From: Branchiostoma belcheri
Lineage: Eukaryota; Chordata; Leptocardii; Amphioxiformes; Branchiostomatidae
Assembly: GCF_001625305.1 (NCBI RefSeq)
Contig: NW_017804131.1
Coordinates: 466,885 to 530,884, forward strand
Direction: 5' to 3'
Length of the DNA stretch: 64,000 nucleotides
How positions within the stretch are numbered: the stretch's first letter is position 1; each line of letters starts with the position of its first letter. The translations under genes and the position numbers were made by a program. This document shows positions 45,402-58,100 of this stretch, one piece after another. The notes below the pieces were generated by a model, which was given only the letters and a program-made list of their open reading frames with translations, was not told the DNA's origin and did no database searches.

Positions 45402-46816
45402 GTTGCTTTCAAAGTCAAACAATCTTTCTACTTAAAATCAGCTTTAATGTCACTCAATCTCCATACAGGCACAAATCCAGGAAGGGTGATAGATAGATAC
45501 TGTACGAGGCCCGTGTAACCTGGTTTACCGCGTGTTTTGTTAATATACTTACAGTAGAGAGTTCAAAATCATGGCGATCCGTATAACCAGCTGAATCATA
45601 TTGAAGGTGACATGGTGCCACATGCTTGTAGGCTGATCGGACTGATTCGTTAACTCACGTCGACGTTTCGCGAAGGTTGTTGTATCCGATTCTGGCAGAT
45701 AGCAAGACGTGCTGACTGTCTTGAACATATCACAGTAACGATAATGTATTTGATAATTCATAAGGAGAGAAGGCGATCGCCACGGCCTATCATATTCACG
45801 TTTGCAGACAAACTCGATAGCTCAAAGATGCTGATGAAGTCTGATGTTTTCATTGTCCCCCAGCGACACTACGCACGCTCCTTGAGAGTGGAATCAGGCA
45901 TTAGGAAGTTATTACGAGTCTCTTGTGTAGTTGATAGATGACTGCACAGGTGATGCAATTGTACCCACGGCACACATAAGAACGTCTAGCGCCATCTTGT
46001 GACGCTTGCTGCAGTTGTAGGAGCGAGAAATATTAAGTATTAGAACAAAACCTTGGAAGACAAACTGTAGTAGAGGATATGGTAATAAGATACATAATTG
46101 TTTCTCTGTCATAATTTGTGTAAAGTATGAATTTGTACGTTGCCGTGTTTACTGTGGATCTGGCATTGATCCATACTCCTTGCAATGCAATATATTTTTG
46201 TACATTGTATTCTTACAGCGGCACGACTAAATCCCTCTTCCCATTGCGAATACAAGAGCACCCAAGTGGGCCACAAAATTGAACTTGCTATTGAGATATC
46301 ATAAGATTTTGTCCGACCAAGTCACTGTACCTGAACTTGCTGTTTTAGACGTTATTTGGTGCGACCAGTTTACGTATCGACATTAAAATTAAATGATTAT
46401 CGTTGCATCTGATCATGGTAAAATGTTTTAAAAGACTTTGAGATTGCGGTCGTGAATCACTAAGTTTATGGAGTAAGATGAATGTTGTGGCTGGGTGTTC
46501 TGTAATTATTTCCCCAGCACGACTCTGCAGTAATTGTGTGGGTTTAACGAGGCCGGTTATTTATGACCTTGTTAGTGTACGGTTCATATGATACAGTCGA
46601 GTCTTCAGTCGCATATCTTTAATGTAAAAATGGTGAAAACGTAGTTCGTCCCTTTCCTCGAAAGCGCATACGACATATACATAAGTTGGAATTTCATAAC
46701 TGTAAAAATGACCAAAGATTCGTAAAACATTGCTCAGTTCGCAGTTCTATGTCAACGGTACATGTATGATGCATGATGTACACTGAATACCAAACACATC
46801 ACACAAACACACACAC

Positions 46817-46837
46817 AGAGAGACTGAGAGAGAGAGG

Positions 46838-46874
<37 letters not shown>
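46817..46874. repeat. GA microsatellite
   Basis: A (GA)n run with a few GGGA interruptions, preceded by a short CA run. It produces a Ser/Leu-rich open frame on the minus strand that is not a gene. Confidence 0.93.
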
Positions 46875-46878
<4 letters not shown>

Positions 46879-47649
46879 TACAAAGCATGTGTTGTTGGTG
46901 AAGGTTGCACGATTGACGTGACTATCTATCCACAACAAGTCATCTATACATAGTCATAGATATCGGCTTTTCTCCAGGGCTTTGATAAAACATGCATCAT
47001 ATCATCATTCACCCGTATCACTCCCAGCTGACACCGATTTCATTTCAGTCTTCCTTCCGATTTCAATTAGAATATTTCTTTAATCATCCATGTGTGCAGT
47101 GAAAAATATTTACCTGTCAAACATAAGGAATGTTACGGAACTCATAAGCAATATTCCTTTCGATCATTAATATTCCGAACATAATCATAATTATAAGTAC
47201 ACCACACTAGACTTATTAGCAAGAGTCAAAACATGTGAGCCAAGAGACATCTTCCTGAGTCCACTAATGGTTCAATGCATATGAACAGTTAAGTATCAGT
47301 GTTGAAACCATGCTCTTGTCTTTGTAGTTCAAAGTACCCTTGGAAGATTGAGACTTTGAAAGTATTATAACTATTCCCTGGAACATCTTTGACGGGCCAT
47401 TAAAAGTATCTGACGGTGAATAGTCAACATTCGCCGCATAGCTTATTCTCAAAGGGAGTAGATCAATCTTATCAAACGTCTTTCATCTGAAAACCCTCTC
47501 AAGAAGTTTTTCTGATTTTCGTTTGATACTTGATACTTTATTGAGGTATTCATTAGTTGCAAGATCAACAGCTAATTAAAAAAAGCAATTAATCTTCCTG
47601 GATTACACAACAGTACTAGTTACACATAACAACAACATTGCACATACCA

Positions 47650-47722
47650 CACAATCATATAAAAATGACAACATTACACTGCTATACATCATGTGTAATG
47701 TTATCATTTTTATACGATTGTG
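47650..47722. repeat. Inverted repeat, 30-bp arms
   Basis: CACAATCATATAAAAATGAC...ATTACAC (47650-47679) faces GTGTAATGTTATCATTTTTA...GATTGTG (47693-47722) with a 13-base loop and only a few mismatches. It could be a hairpin or the centre of a small foldback element; an AT-rich LINE-like tail lies just before it. Confidence 0.7.
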
Positions 47723-48552
47723 CAAATTGAAAAAGTGAATTTGTCTGCGACAAAACTACATTGTTTTTGCACGGAAATACTGAATGAGTCCTGATTTGAA
47801 ACTGTCCTTTGTTCTTAAATGTTGGAGATCTGATGGAAGGTTGTTCTATGTGAAAATGTTTCTGTATCTGAAGCTTTTTTTTCGTTTGACGGTGGTAGCA
47901 GATTGCATCTTCACGAGTAGGCTCCCAAATTCATGAGAAGGCTCTTCTCTGGGGAGGTAGATCGTGTGTTGTTGTCCAGATATATGTGCAGGTGTCATTT
48001 CACGTCTAAGCATTCCATTAGGCACCGATCTAGCATGAACATCTCGGGGCAAATGGAGTCTGAAATAGGCGCGGCGGGTCGGCGTGAGAGAGCGGCAGGG
48101 ACGTATGCATCAGCAGGCAGTACGGGGACGCACGCCCGGGGGCTGGAGCTATGCACGGCTGGCGGAGTCGGCCTAATTACATATCAGCATGACACGGAGA
48201 GTTTCCTGTGAGTAAAAGTAGTGAGAGGCGCTACAGGGAAGTGTCGCGATATGATCATCCTTTATGTAGTGTTTTGTTTTCAGTAATGAAACTCCTGTCT
48301 GACTCGGTCACTAGTACTCTTGATTAAGTCTGCGCAATATGTTATTATATGTGATTATATATACCACCCGTTTCATTTTTCCGTAAAGAACCACCTCTTT
48401 TGTCTTTCTAACCCTGAACGCAGGACAGCAATACTTTCAGAAATAGAAGAGACTGGACTTCAAACATGTCCAGTTGATTGAGTCGTTTTCTTGTTAATCA
48501 CCTTCTATATCGTGCAGCGAGCGCATGCTGACCAGATGTAAAAATGAACTAG

Positions 48553-48800
48553 AAAGATAGCATTTGCAAAGCAAGTGCATAATGTTTACCTTCGCATATG
48601 GTCTGCTCTGTTAATTCTTACTCAAACACATTCATACATATGGTCAGACAGGAGTCTAAATCCCTCCTGCTATAAAATTGCAACAAGATGTAACCCAACA
48701 CTAGTTGCCATGGTGACAGACGTCTGGTTCAGGTCATTGACCTTATGTGTTTTTTGATAAGAGGAAACTGAGCAAAAACAGTGTTTTCCTTCGGTAAACA
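48553..48800 (+). repeat. 260-bp interspersed repeat family, copy 6
   Basis: Nearly identical to copy 4 through GCATTTGCAAAGCAAGTGCA, GTCAGACAGGAGTCTAAATC, CTAGTTGCCATGGTGACAGA and GTTTTCCTTCGGTAAACAAA. It lies between gene 1 and gene 2. Confidence 0.65.
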
Positions 48801-51475
48801 AAATAACGACTTTCTCCTCTGGAAAAAACTGAACCCAATCATATACCTTCCAACCGGCAGAAACACACAAACAAACCCACACACAAACTAAAACATGTAT
48901 ATACCTCCATTTTTCATGGTCATAATAACGTACATACCACTGTACGTACTGGGGAACAGGAAAGCTGCCCTGAGCCAATTATCATAGACTACAAATTCCA
49001 CACGCTAAGCCTGTAATCATACATACTTGCGTGTTGAGGTCACGGGAAGGCAAGGGCATTCAAGACGTGGGGAGGTGGTGTGTGCAATCAATATGCATAC
49101 AAAGCTAGGCAACTTGATTGAAATATTAAATCATAAACTTCGTCTCTACAATTTTAAGAGTAAGCGGTTTTTGGGTGACAAAAATGTCAAGGTGTTTTAA
49201 TGACAATGTGTTTGTCCCAGCAGCGTGCCAGTTAACCCTTTGTCGCCCCCATGAACACTCCGTAATGAAAAACCCCAACAGACTCCCAATCCTAGCGAGG
49301 CAGAGTGTTTGGCATCGCTTAGGGATCCTCCAATCTGATTAGCGCCAATTTGTCAGGAGAATATGTCCTCACCTTCTTAACCCCCCCGGCTGCCAGCCGC
49401 CGGTAATTCGCATGAATCAGAAGATGGAACGTACCCAGGAGTGCTTATCTACGCCGCTCTCTCACGCTAAGGCGGACTGTTCGGTCCCCCGGCACCGGGA
49501 ATCTCTCTCCGATACATCCAAACTGACCTCTGCCGGTGATCCGATTTAAATTTCCCAGACTCTTAATCCTCTTGCCTATCATTAAGGGGGATAGGTGATC
49601 TTTCAGGATGTAAATTTATGTTTAATTCCCCCGTGGTATTTGGCACAAAGCTACGCATAAGCTCCGGTGTTCAGGAGGTCAGTGGCGTGCTCTGTGGAAT
49701 GACGAGTTCGGTGTTGTTTCAATTACCCGGGTGATGTGGCGAGGGGTCTGGGATACAGACGCCGTCAGTGGCCATTAGGTCTGCGGGTCGTGATCCCGGG
49801 CGCGACGTTAAGAAATGTCTTGTAGGGAAATTGTTATGCTGGTTGTCCTCGGAGCAATAGACGACATGCATCTGTCCAGACTGATCCAAATTGGCTGTAG
49901 CTAGTTTACAGAGCCGTACTTGATTTGATTTTTGTATTTATTTGCACTTATACAACGAAATACATAATCAAATAATAAAAAATGGACAAATATGACAGTG
50001 GAGGTCTGAAACCTAAGTGGTTTTCATGGGTCTCTCCGAAACGAAACAGTAAATACATTAACAAGGAATAAAATTTTGATACAGAATAACAAAAACACAT
50101 GATCTAGTAACTTAATCATACAAAATAATGAAACTAAACAATCCGTGTTCAGATTGGTGGCGTTATTACGACAAGAAACTGATAATATAAATGACATAAA
50201 TAAAACAAATGACTATAATAGATACGCCTATGATTAAATATAATAAATAAGACCATAAGAAAATACTAACATAGATTTTTACAGAGTTTGGTATCAAAGA
50301 TATAGATGAAGGCCATGGGTAGACAGGCGAAACTTTATGTCTGATTTCGACATTCGCTTCTGTCAAAACTAATCGAAATAGACTTCGGATAGTCACGTTT
50401 TAAAACGTAAGCGTAGACACAATACAGTTTAGAAGACCACAAAGGCCGACATTTGCCGATCCGTACTAAAATTTCAGATCATTTGGGGGTAATACCGGGT
50501 CTCCAGGGCCACAAATGTACACATTTTGTCGGAAAATCGCCAAAAATAAAACAATTCTAAATGCCTGTATAAAAAAAGTGAAAAAAACGCCTGGTGTTAT
50601 TTGCCCACTATACCTCCATACCAAATTCTGGGTCATTTGGTTCAAAAATGAATAAATTGAATTCATTTAAAGAAATGGCAGGAGAAAAAGAAGAAGAAAC
50701 ATGAGGAAAAACAATATGTATGGTGTTGGTGAAGCCATAATACATGTAATTGTAGACAAAAACTGTTCGTTGGACCACGGAATGACAATTTAACTTTACG
50801 CCTGGCCAAAATAAGTCTGAAGTGTCTTGATGAATCACAGTCTCCAGGAGTGTACACGATAGCAAGTTACATCGTCCTGGCAATGCGCCATCCCATTGTA
50901 CGTGCCCGGGTGAGCCCCAATGTACAATTCCAGATCTATATACATCAATATTGCAGCACGTACAGCAGCATCAGATCGGTCCTGTGGGCGGCAGACACAC
51001 ATAATCACAGCATGGGCCGGACGAACATTCAATCTGTCCTCACGTGTAAAATACACTCATATCATGCACGCCTGGTTTCCTTTAAAGGTGCCTATACAAT
51101 TTCATATGCATAGCGGCAATACAAAAAAATCTGAATAAGGAAATCTGTCTGATATTGACATTTACTGCATATTTCTTATATTTTCGGCATTATTTCATAC
51201 TTGACTCTTTTGAAATAGAACCAAAACAAGTTATGTGAGTAGTCTCTTTGTTTTTTTGGTACCACCAATATATAGCTGGACCCAGTCTATGATACGAAGC
51301 AAGCAACTTCTTTTCCATCAGCGACATCGCATTTTTGCCTCACAGATATCAGTATGCTCTGGGTTAGGATGGATTCAACTTACTACTGCATTCAAAGAAT
51401 TACCAGGAAATTGAAAATCCGGTTTTACTGACCTGAAATCGGTTTGGGTTCCTTCAAGGCGTCTTCAAGGCGTTA

Positions 51476-51875
51476 GGCCATGTTGATTTGATTATATGGA
51501 TGGCATCCTCTTAGAACCCCAAAACTGATGCGAGCGTGCGAATAAAAAAAGTTAAAGTTTAGCAAAAAAAGTTGTTTTCATTGTGAAATCTAGGTGGTTA
51601 TGAAGGTCGAACAAATAACACAGAGTATGGTATGGTGAATAATCTAATCTTTAAATTCATTTCTTTACATTTTCGTCTTTATCGTTTGATTTTGGCATTC
51701 TACGACATTGGTATCGTTTTCCAATATTTTTTTGCAACTTATGGTATATATTTGCTCATTTTGCAACTGTTTTGTACGATTTACGGTATGGTTGAATTTT
51801 CTTCTTTTTTTTTTGGAAACGGCCGACAATTCATGCGCGCGCGGATGTCATCCATATAATCAAATCAACATGGCC
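51476..51875. mobile_element. Harbinger-like MITE, copy 3
   Basis: A 400-bp element with termini GGCCATGTTGATTTGATTAT, repeated inverted at the right end, followed by ATGGATGRCATC as in copies 1 and 2. The left flank is TTA and the right flank TTC, a degraded target duplication. It belongs to a second subfamily together with copy 4, about 500 bp downstream. Confidence 0.76.
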
Positions 51876-52398
51876 TTCCAAGAAAACTTTACGACACACT
51901 CTACAAGCTGTTTCTCGCTCGGGTTCACATTAGAGTCATAACGGTTACAGAAAGATGTACGCATAACATGTACTCCTATCCTCCCCTGGTCTATAAACAT
52001 GAGAAAGGTTGGCTACACTAATTGGGATCTTCAACCTTTATAGTGTTTTTCATTAAAACCTCTAATTGGACTTTACAGTCGAAAGTGTTTTATAAGCTAC
52101 ATCGTTACCGAGTACGTATCGATCATAGCACTTAGTTTCACAGTTAGGATCGACCAATTAGGTGAATTCTCAATCCTGATTGGATAGTTAAAAAGAAACC
52201 TATGTGGTTGATATATCATAAAGTCGTTGGTGAGTACGGTTGCCTTTGTTTGTATCTACAAAAAACATACCCAAGTGACCCCCTCCCTATTGACTATACA
52301 AGAAGAAACTTGACAGTGACGATCGTTCCTGTCTTTATCCACAGACAGAGACTGATAATCCATCCACGTTCTCTTTTGTAGCCGGCCAATTTAAATTA

Positions 52399-52792
52399 GG
52401 CAATGTTGATTTGATTACACTGATGACATCGTCTGGGAACCCCAAAACTGATGCAAACGTGCGAATGAAAACGTTTGGCAAAAAACAGTTGCCTTCATTA
52501 TGAAATTAAGGTGACCATGAAGGTTAAACAAATGACTAAACACACGAGAGTAATATTTTATTGGCATGGTGAATTCCTTCACATTATCTTCTTGTCCTTT
52601 GGAACGGATTTTGGCATTCTGCGATTTAAGTATCGTTTGCAATTTTTTTTTCCAATTTTCGGCATGTATTTGCTCATTTTGCAGCCACTTATCTACGATC
52701 TAAAGTATGGTCGAAAACGTTTTTTTTTTCTCGAAACGGACGAAAATTCAATCGCGAGCGGACGTCATCCATATAATCAACTTAACATGGCC
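52399..52792. mobile_element. Harbinger-like MITE, copy 4
   Basis: A 394-bp relative of copy 3, with left terminus GGCAATGTTGATTTGATTAC and right terminus the inverse of GGCCATGTTAAGTTGATTAT. It is flanked by TTA on both sides (52396-52398 and 52793-52795), an intact 3-bp target duplication. The interior also matches copy 3 (for example ...CCCCAAAACTGATGCRARCGTGCG). Confidence 0.77.
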
Positions 52793-53262
52793 TTAGCTTA
52801 GAGTCAGTCATGTCAACAATTTTATCTTCTTTCCTCCATAGCGTTGAACTTCCTTATTTCGAACTCTTACTGTTGCTGTCATCACTAAGTGATCATTTAT
52901 CTGTCTTTTGAATGTGACCTTTTAAAAGTTCCATGACAAACTTCTTGGCAGCGGTGAAATGAAGACAAAAGCGCCCACGTAGGCCGCCACACGGTTTACT
53001 GTCTTATCAGTTCGTAAATCTGAGTTCGTATATCGTTACGGCTGACGTACGTTGACGTACACTTGAATGTCGAGACGTAATCCTTTACATCTTTCACCAG
53101 GAGGGTATCACTTCCAGCTAGATATAATCAAACAAAGATGTACGTTAATTCATTAAAGATATCACGGGTAGAAGCATCCTCACGGCGCAACAAGTAATGA
53201 TACTGTAGGACACCCACGCAAAAACTCACGTATCACGTAGCAGGACAGATGAGCTTGAAGAC

Positions 53263-53614
53263 CCTGTCACACAGAGCCGAATATGGCCTCCTGAACACTG
53301 CTGAACTCCCCCAACCATGGTTAGGAGTAGGTCGGGAGCAAGTTGGCTGATGGTTGGCTGGTGATCGGCGAGGTTGGCTATTGTTCGGCTGCACCAGCCG
53401 AATGTTTCAAAATGTTTAAAGCACTCGGGTTGGCGAGTTGTCGGGAGTAGGTCGGCAGTATTCCGGGCATGTTTGGGGGTCAGATTTGACTCAAATCTAA
53501 CACTAATTTGATTCTATTCGTATGGAAAGGTGACGTGGCCTAAATCTAGTCAGACTGCTTCAGACTACCTTGGTTAGTTGGTGGTAGGGGAGATTCTGAT
53601 TGTGTAACAGGGGC
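53263..53614. mobile_element. CCTGTCACA TIR element, near-full copy
   Basis: It has left end CCCTGTCACACAGAGCCGAA and right end TGTGTAACAGGGGCC, about 350 bp apart, the same length as the full copy at 37003. Interior blocks AACCATGGTTAGGAGTAGGT and CCAGCCGAATGTTTC are shared. No target duplication is recognisable. It is in reverse orientation relative to the copy at 37003. Confidence 0.65.
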
Positions 53615-54299
53615 CTGGGGATAACAAACTGTACAACAAACTACCACCTAGAGTGAACAGAAGGGCTGGATTAGAGTTAGATCTGAACACTATAGACCAT
53701 GCGTCTTTCTCAAGCCGAGCTGTCTCCACAAATCTATAGACTGATGCAAGGCAACGTGCTAAGTCGGAAAAACACATAACTCGTCATGCACGAACAGGTA
53801 TCTGATCCGCGTAAATTCAGATAAATCGGCTCGGTGAAAGCCGTAAGAACGGGGCGGGTAGAGTAGGAGTTAGTACTCGTGTAGATAAAACCTGTTTTAT
53901 TGTACGCCTATGTCACTATCATTCACTCAGCACACCTGGATAAGCCGCGGCTTACGACGCTCCTGTGAGGGCTAGTTAGGGTATAGGAGTAGCCGTGATC
54001 TCAGCTGTGTTCATTAAGGTCAAACTGCAGAAGGTATTTCCATATGTAACGAAGGCCAGTTTAACTAGATTCCAGACATATGTTAAGCCACCGTCGCCTT
54101 GGTGACAGATGGATGTACTGATACATGATATGCCAAGATTAAGGTTTCTTGTATATTAATGGTTCTCGTCATACTTTAAATGTAAGATGGGGCTCTAGCT
54201 TCACATGCGAAAAGGTCGTTTGGCCGAAAGTGTTGTTTTTTTACGGGTTTTTGCCAATCAGGTCGCCTTGATGAATACAGGCGGATTAGGTCGATGACT

Positions 54300-55082
54300 G
54301 AGGGTCTGATACATGCTGTATTTGCGAGCACGCAATTCGCTTGGGGTCCCAATCAACCGGTAATCACCACTTCAGCTCGCGCGATCAATCATCGCCCGCC
54401 GTACAATTACAGAACACAGGCAAATATAGGGGCGTGTTGCTCGGTCCCGTCCGTGCACTTATCATGCGGCAGCAGCCTCCGTGGCGTCCCGAGTCGGACT
54501 TAACAGGAGGAACGGACCGGCGTGGTTTTGACGCGCGCGTTTCTTTTATCTAGATGAGAGACAAAGTCATCCGGACTCGGGCGGTTCTGTAGCGGAGTGC
54601 TGGAGGGGAAAGCGCGCGAGGCAAGACGTATGGTTGTCTCCGTCGGTTCTGAGGGATAACCGTGAGGCTGGAGAGGCTAGCCCGGAGGCGAGGCTCCCTG
54701 GTGACTCTCGAAGACCGTCAGTACGGCGTGGAAACCAACACTGACGGCCTGCAACACTGACAGGTCCAGACGCCAGCACAGGGACCGACGTGCGCAGAGA
54801 ACACGTACTGCCGACTACTCTCTTGTTTGAAGCTGCCACTCACGGCGAGGGAACCGTACTTTGGGCAGGTCTATAATGTAGTGACGTCTTATTCACGGGA
54901 ATAATCAGAGTGATTGCGGTGCCACAAAGGAAAGGAGCGAAAGAGACTGATTCGTAAGGAACGCCTCGCCTGCTCCGGCGCCTCAAGATTTGGAGCAGAC
55001 GTGTGATACCTGACGGCTGGGACGTCCAGTGTCAGTTGCCATCTTCCTAATTCGATAAACCAGTGAGCGACATCTTTGAACC
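54300..55082 (+). promoter_or_regulatory. GC/CpG-rich promoter / 5'UTR region of gene 2
   Basis: From about 54.3 kb to the gene 2 start codon the sequence is GC-rich with many CG dinucleotides (for example around 54480-54620 and 54640-54840), in contrast to the AT-rich intergenic DNA before it. It occupies the same position relative to exon 1 as the gene 1 island. I see no sequence similarity between the two islands by eye, so the two genes may be regulated differently. Confidence 0.42.
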
Positions 55083-55134
55083 ATGGCCAGTTTTCAACCG
55101 TTCTTCCTGTGGATATTGGCTTTGTATGTGGCAG
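55083..55134 (+). CDS. Gene 2 exon 1: start codon and signal peptide
   Basis: This exon encodes MASFQPFFLWILALYVA plus one base. The ATG sits in a strong context (ACCATGG) and an in-frame TGA lies six bases upstream (55077-55079). The hydrophobic core followed by GCAG|Q across the junction indicates cleavage just after G21, the equivalent place to gene 1. Donor G|GTAGGT, phase 1. Confidence 0.82.
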
Positions 55135-58100
55135 GTAGGTGCTCCCTTCGCCATCTTTCAGTCATGGATTTCTACAGCGGCACAACCGTGAAATTTGCTG
55201 TGGCATTTTCTCTTCCTCGCTGACCGTATCGTGTCGCGACGCAACGTTTACTTGAATGAAAAGTACCGTCAGTTCTGAGCTAGCCTTTTTGTTGTAACAC
55301 AAAATGTATTTCGCATGGCTGCCTACAATGTGTTGAGTACACCCACACGCCATGTCCACTCAAATATCACGAACTCTGCACCATTTTTATACCTTGTTCT
55401 TGACGCGATGCTTGCCTATAAAACCACGGCCTATCAAACCTATCATCACGTCTCCCAGTGTTCCTTATGACTTCACCTTCGTCATAGCACACTCCTTATA
55501 ACCCGTAATTTTACAAATGGCTTTTTCACAAGCATTCTCATTACCTACTCTTACCCGTATTTGTCAGCAGGATGTAGCTCCACTACTCCTTCCCAACCCA
55601 GCAATTTTACTCCATCCGTCTTTCTAATAAATACACGGTTACCCACTGGAAAAGATCTTGTTGTTACTTCAATATCGCTTCCACGGCTGTGGAATATATC
55701 CACCCCATTATCACTCTTCCAATCAAACTTTACAACTCATTTATAACCCTTTGTTAAGCTCCATCAGCCGTTCATCTATATCCACTAATGTGCTCGCTCT
55801 CACATATCTAATAGCACCTCAAGCGGAGTTCGTTTATATGTAAAGTGCATTTGCTGAATGATTGAAGAAGTTTACCCTGATAATCTGGAGTGCGTGAGTG
55901 ATATAAGTTTTGCTGAGCCCATACGCACATAATGTTGCTTTGGATAATCTGTACCACAAATTACAAGGAAGGCGAGCACAGCTATAACCCAATTTGCGCT
56001 TATCTTCGCCATACGTCTTCGCCAAACATTGAAATACTATCACATAGACAATTCTGAATGCAGTCAACTAATAGCGAATAGCAAATCCTTATTGAATATT
56101 CATGCCCAAGGGGCTAAATGCATGATATCGCAGGTATGATAGTACTGAGTAGCATATGGTAATCAAAAGAATAACTCAAAGGTCGTAGATACTACATTCT
56201 ATTTAATCTGAGTCTTAACGGTTTAATTTTTTTAGCATATGAAGATAAATTCACATAATTTTTTCTATTGTGATAGTCATGAGATAATATAAAGAGAGGA
56301 TATTACTTTAGTGTTCCATTGTGCTGGTGGGAGATATTATCCCTATCGTGCATCTTCAAGCATGTCTAACAGATGGACCTGAATACCGTAGATTTAGTTG
56401 TAATGTTTGATGTCTTCCTATGATTGTGACGGCTTCATGTTTAGCAAATGTTGCGATACATTCTACAACAGGCTTCAGTGAAGTCGAATCTGTCTTCCTG
56501 CCATCAAAATGCCGTGAGCGTCGCGTTGTGAACATGGAATGAAAGGACGCTGGCGGTCCAAGTCGAATGTCCACGGTGCCGTATCCTGTGTGCTAAGTAG
56601 CTGTAGGACACTGGTCAAGCCCCTGTCACACAGTCAGAACCTTCCCCGAACACCAGCCGACCAAGGTTGGCTGATGCTCGGGGGTAGTCGGGCCAGGTTT
56701 ACAGGCCATGCCTATGAATCGAATTGAATTTTTAGTCACATTTTACTGCCAACCAAGCCCGACCTATTCCCAAATACTTGACGACCTCCAGCCAACCATG
56801 GCCCAACCTCCTGTACACACCAGAATTTTGTAAAAAAAATATTTTTGAAACATTCTGTTGGCGCGGCTGAACAGAAGACGACCTGTCCGAACATCAGCTG
56901 CCCTGCCACCCGACCTTGCTCCCGACCTGCTCCCAACCATGCATGGTTGGGGGGTGTTCGGCTAGTGTTAGGGAGGCTACATTCTGCTATGTGAGAGGGA
57001 CTTTTTAAATAGTAGCACACCCCCATCCGAGCGCCCAGGCTCGAGCTGCGACCAAATTAACCCAGGAACCTTCAGCGGGGGGCATTAAGAATTAACACCG
57101 GGAAATTGCGAGCCATCCATTCTGCCAACTGCTTTGCCAGATTTACCGCGGCGAGGATTGGGAGACTTGATTACGCACGGAATGGGTTCCGGGAGCGGCG
57201 ATAGAGAACCGTAACTTCGCCCGGGGTCCCCTCCCGCCGAGACAGGGGCGGGGATTAAGAACTGTGCGGCAAAGCGCGGGGAAGCGCCGGGTTTTCCAAT
57301 TTGCCTCGTGATTTGAGGGGTCATCCCCAGGTCGTACTGGTACTGCAAACTTCAACTTCGATTTGGTTGAAACTACATCGTTGTCTATAACAGTACATGT
57401 ACATGCCAGTAGAGTTTGCCAAAGCTCGTAGCATGATTCTAGGATCCTGAAAAACAGGGAAAAGTGGCAATCCTTGGTGGCTGCAAAGACAGTAAATTGG
57501 CCAGGCAGTATCATTTGTCATGCAATTACCATACGACACCCGAGGTTATGCTGACGTAAAAAGAAGGTAACAGTACAAAAAGAGTCCGATAAAAATGCTA
57601 AAACAAGCTGAAAATACGCCGAAGAATATACCTCTACTTGGAGAGTAATACCAGTAGTTTGTACAAAAACCTCCCAAACAAAGGAAAACTGACGATTGAT
57701 TGCAATCAATATAAATGAAGTGTGGTAATCATCTTTCAAAACACATATCTATAACAGCACATCCCAGTCTAAAGGCGCGACCAGTTGCGCTACTTTTAAC
57801 TCGTATGGCATCAAAGGCGCGGTGTCCCTATTAACTTTTTATGGCCGTGCTCTCAGCTCAACCTGAGGTTGTAAAAGCGAATTTCTCCGTGTATCCTTCC
57901 GGGTTAATGTGCTACAGACTAATGCCGTACTCCAGCCCCTGAAAACCCGCTTCTCCATTCGACAAGACACTGGCAACATTTCCCATTCCCCGTGCCAGTC
58001 ATGTCAGGCTGTAGTAATTACTCCGGCACTCCCGGGCCTGCATCTCAACACGGAAACACGCAGCACACAAGAAAGCTCCCAACTCTCCTAAGGCCTCCAC

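Larger units (their letters stand above)
45402..54299. other. Intergenic region between gene 1 and gene 2
   Basis: No supported gene in about 8.9 kb. It contains a GA microsatellite (46817-46874), a short inverted repeat (47650-47722), a 260-bp-family copy (48553-48800), two Harbinger-like MITEs (51476-51875, 52399-52792) and a TIR element (53263-53614). AT-rich stretches at 47.5-47.8 and 49.9-50.4 kb resemble decayed LINE tails. A GC-richer block at about 49.2-49.85 kb has no open frame worth calling and could be regulatory. Confidence 0.5.
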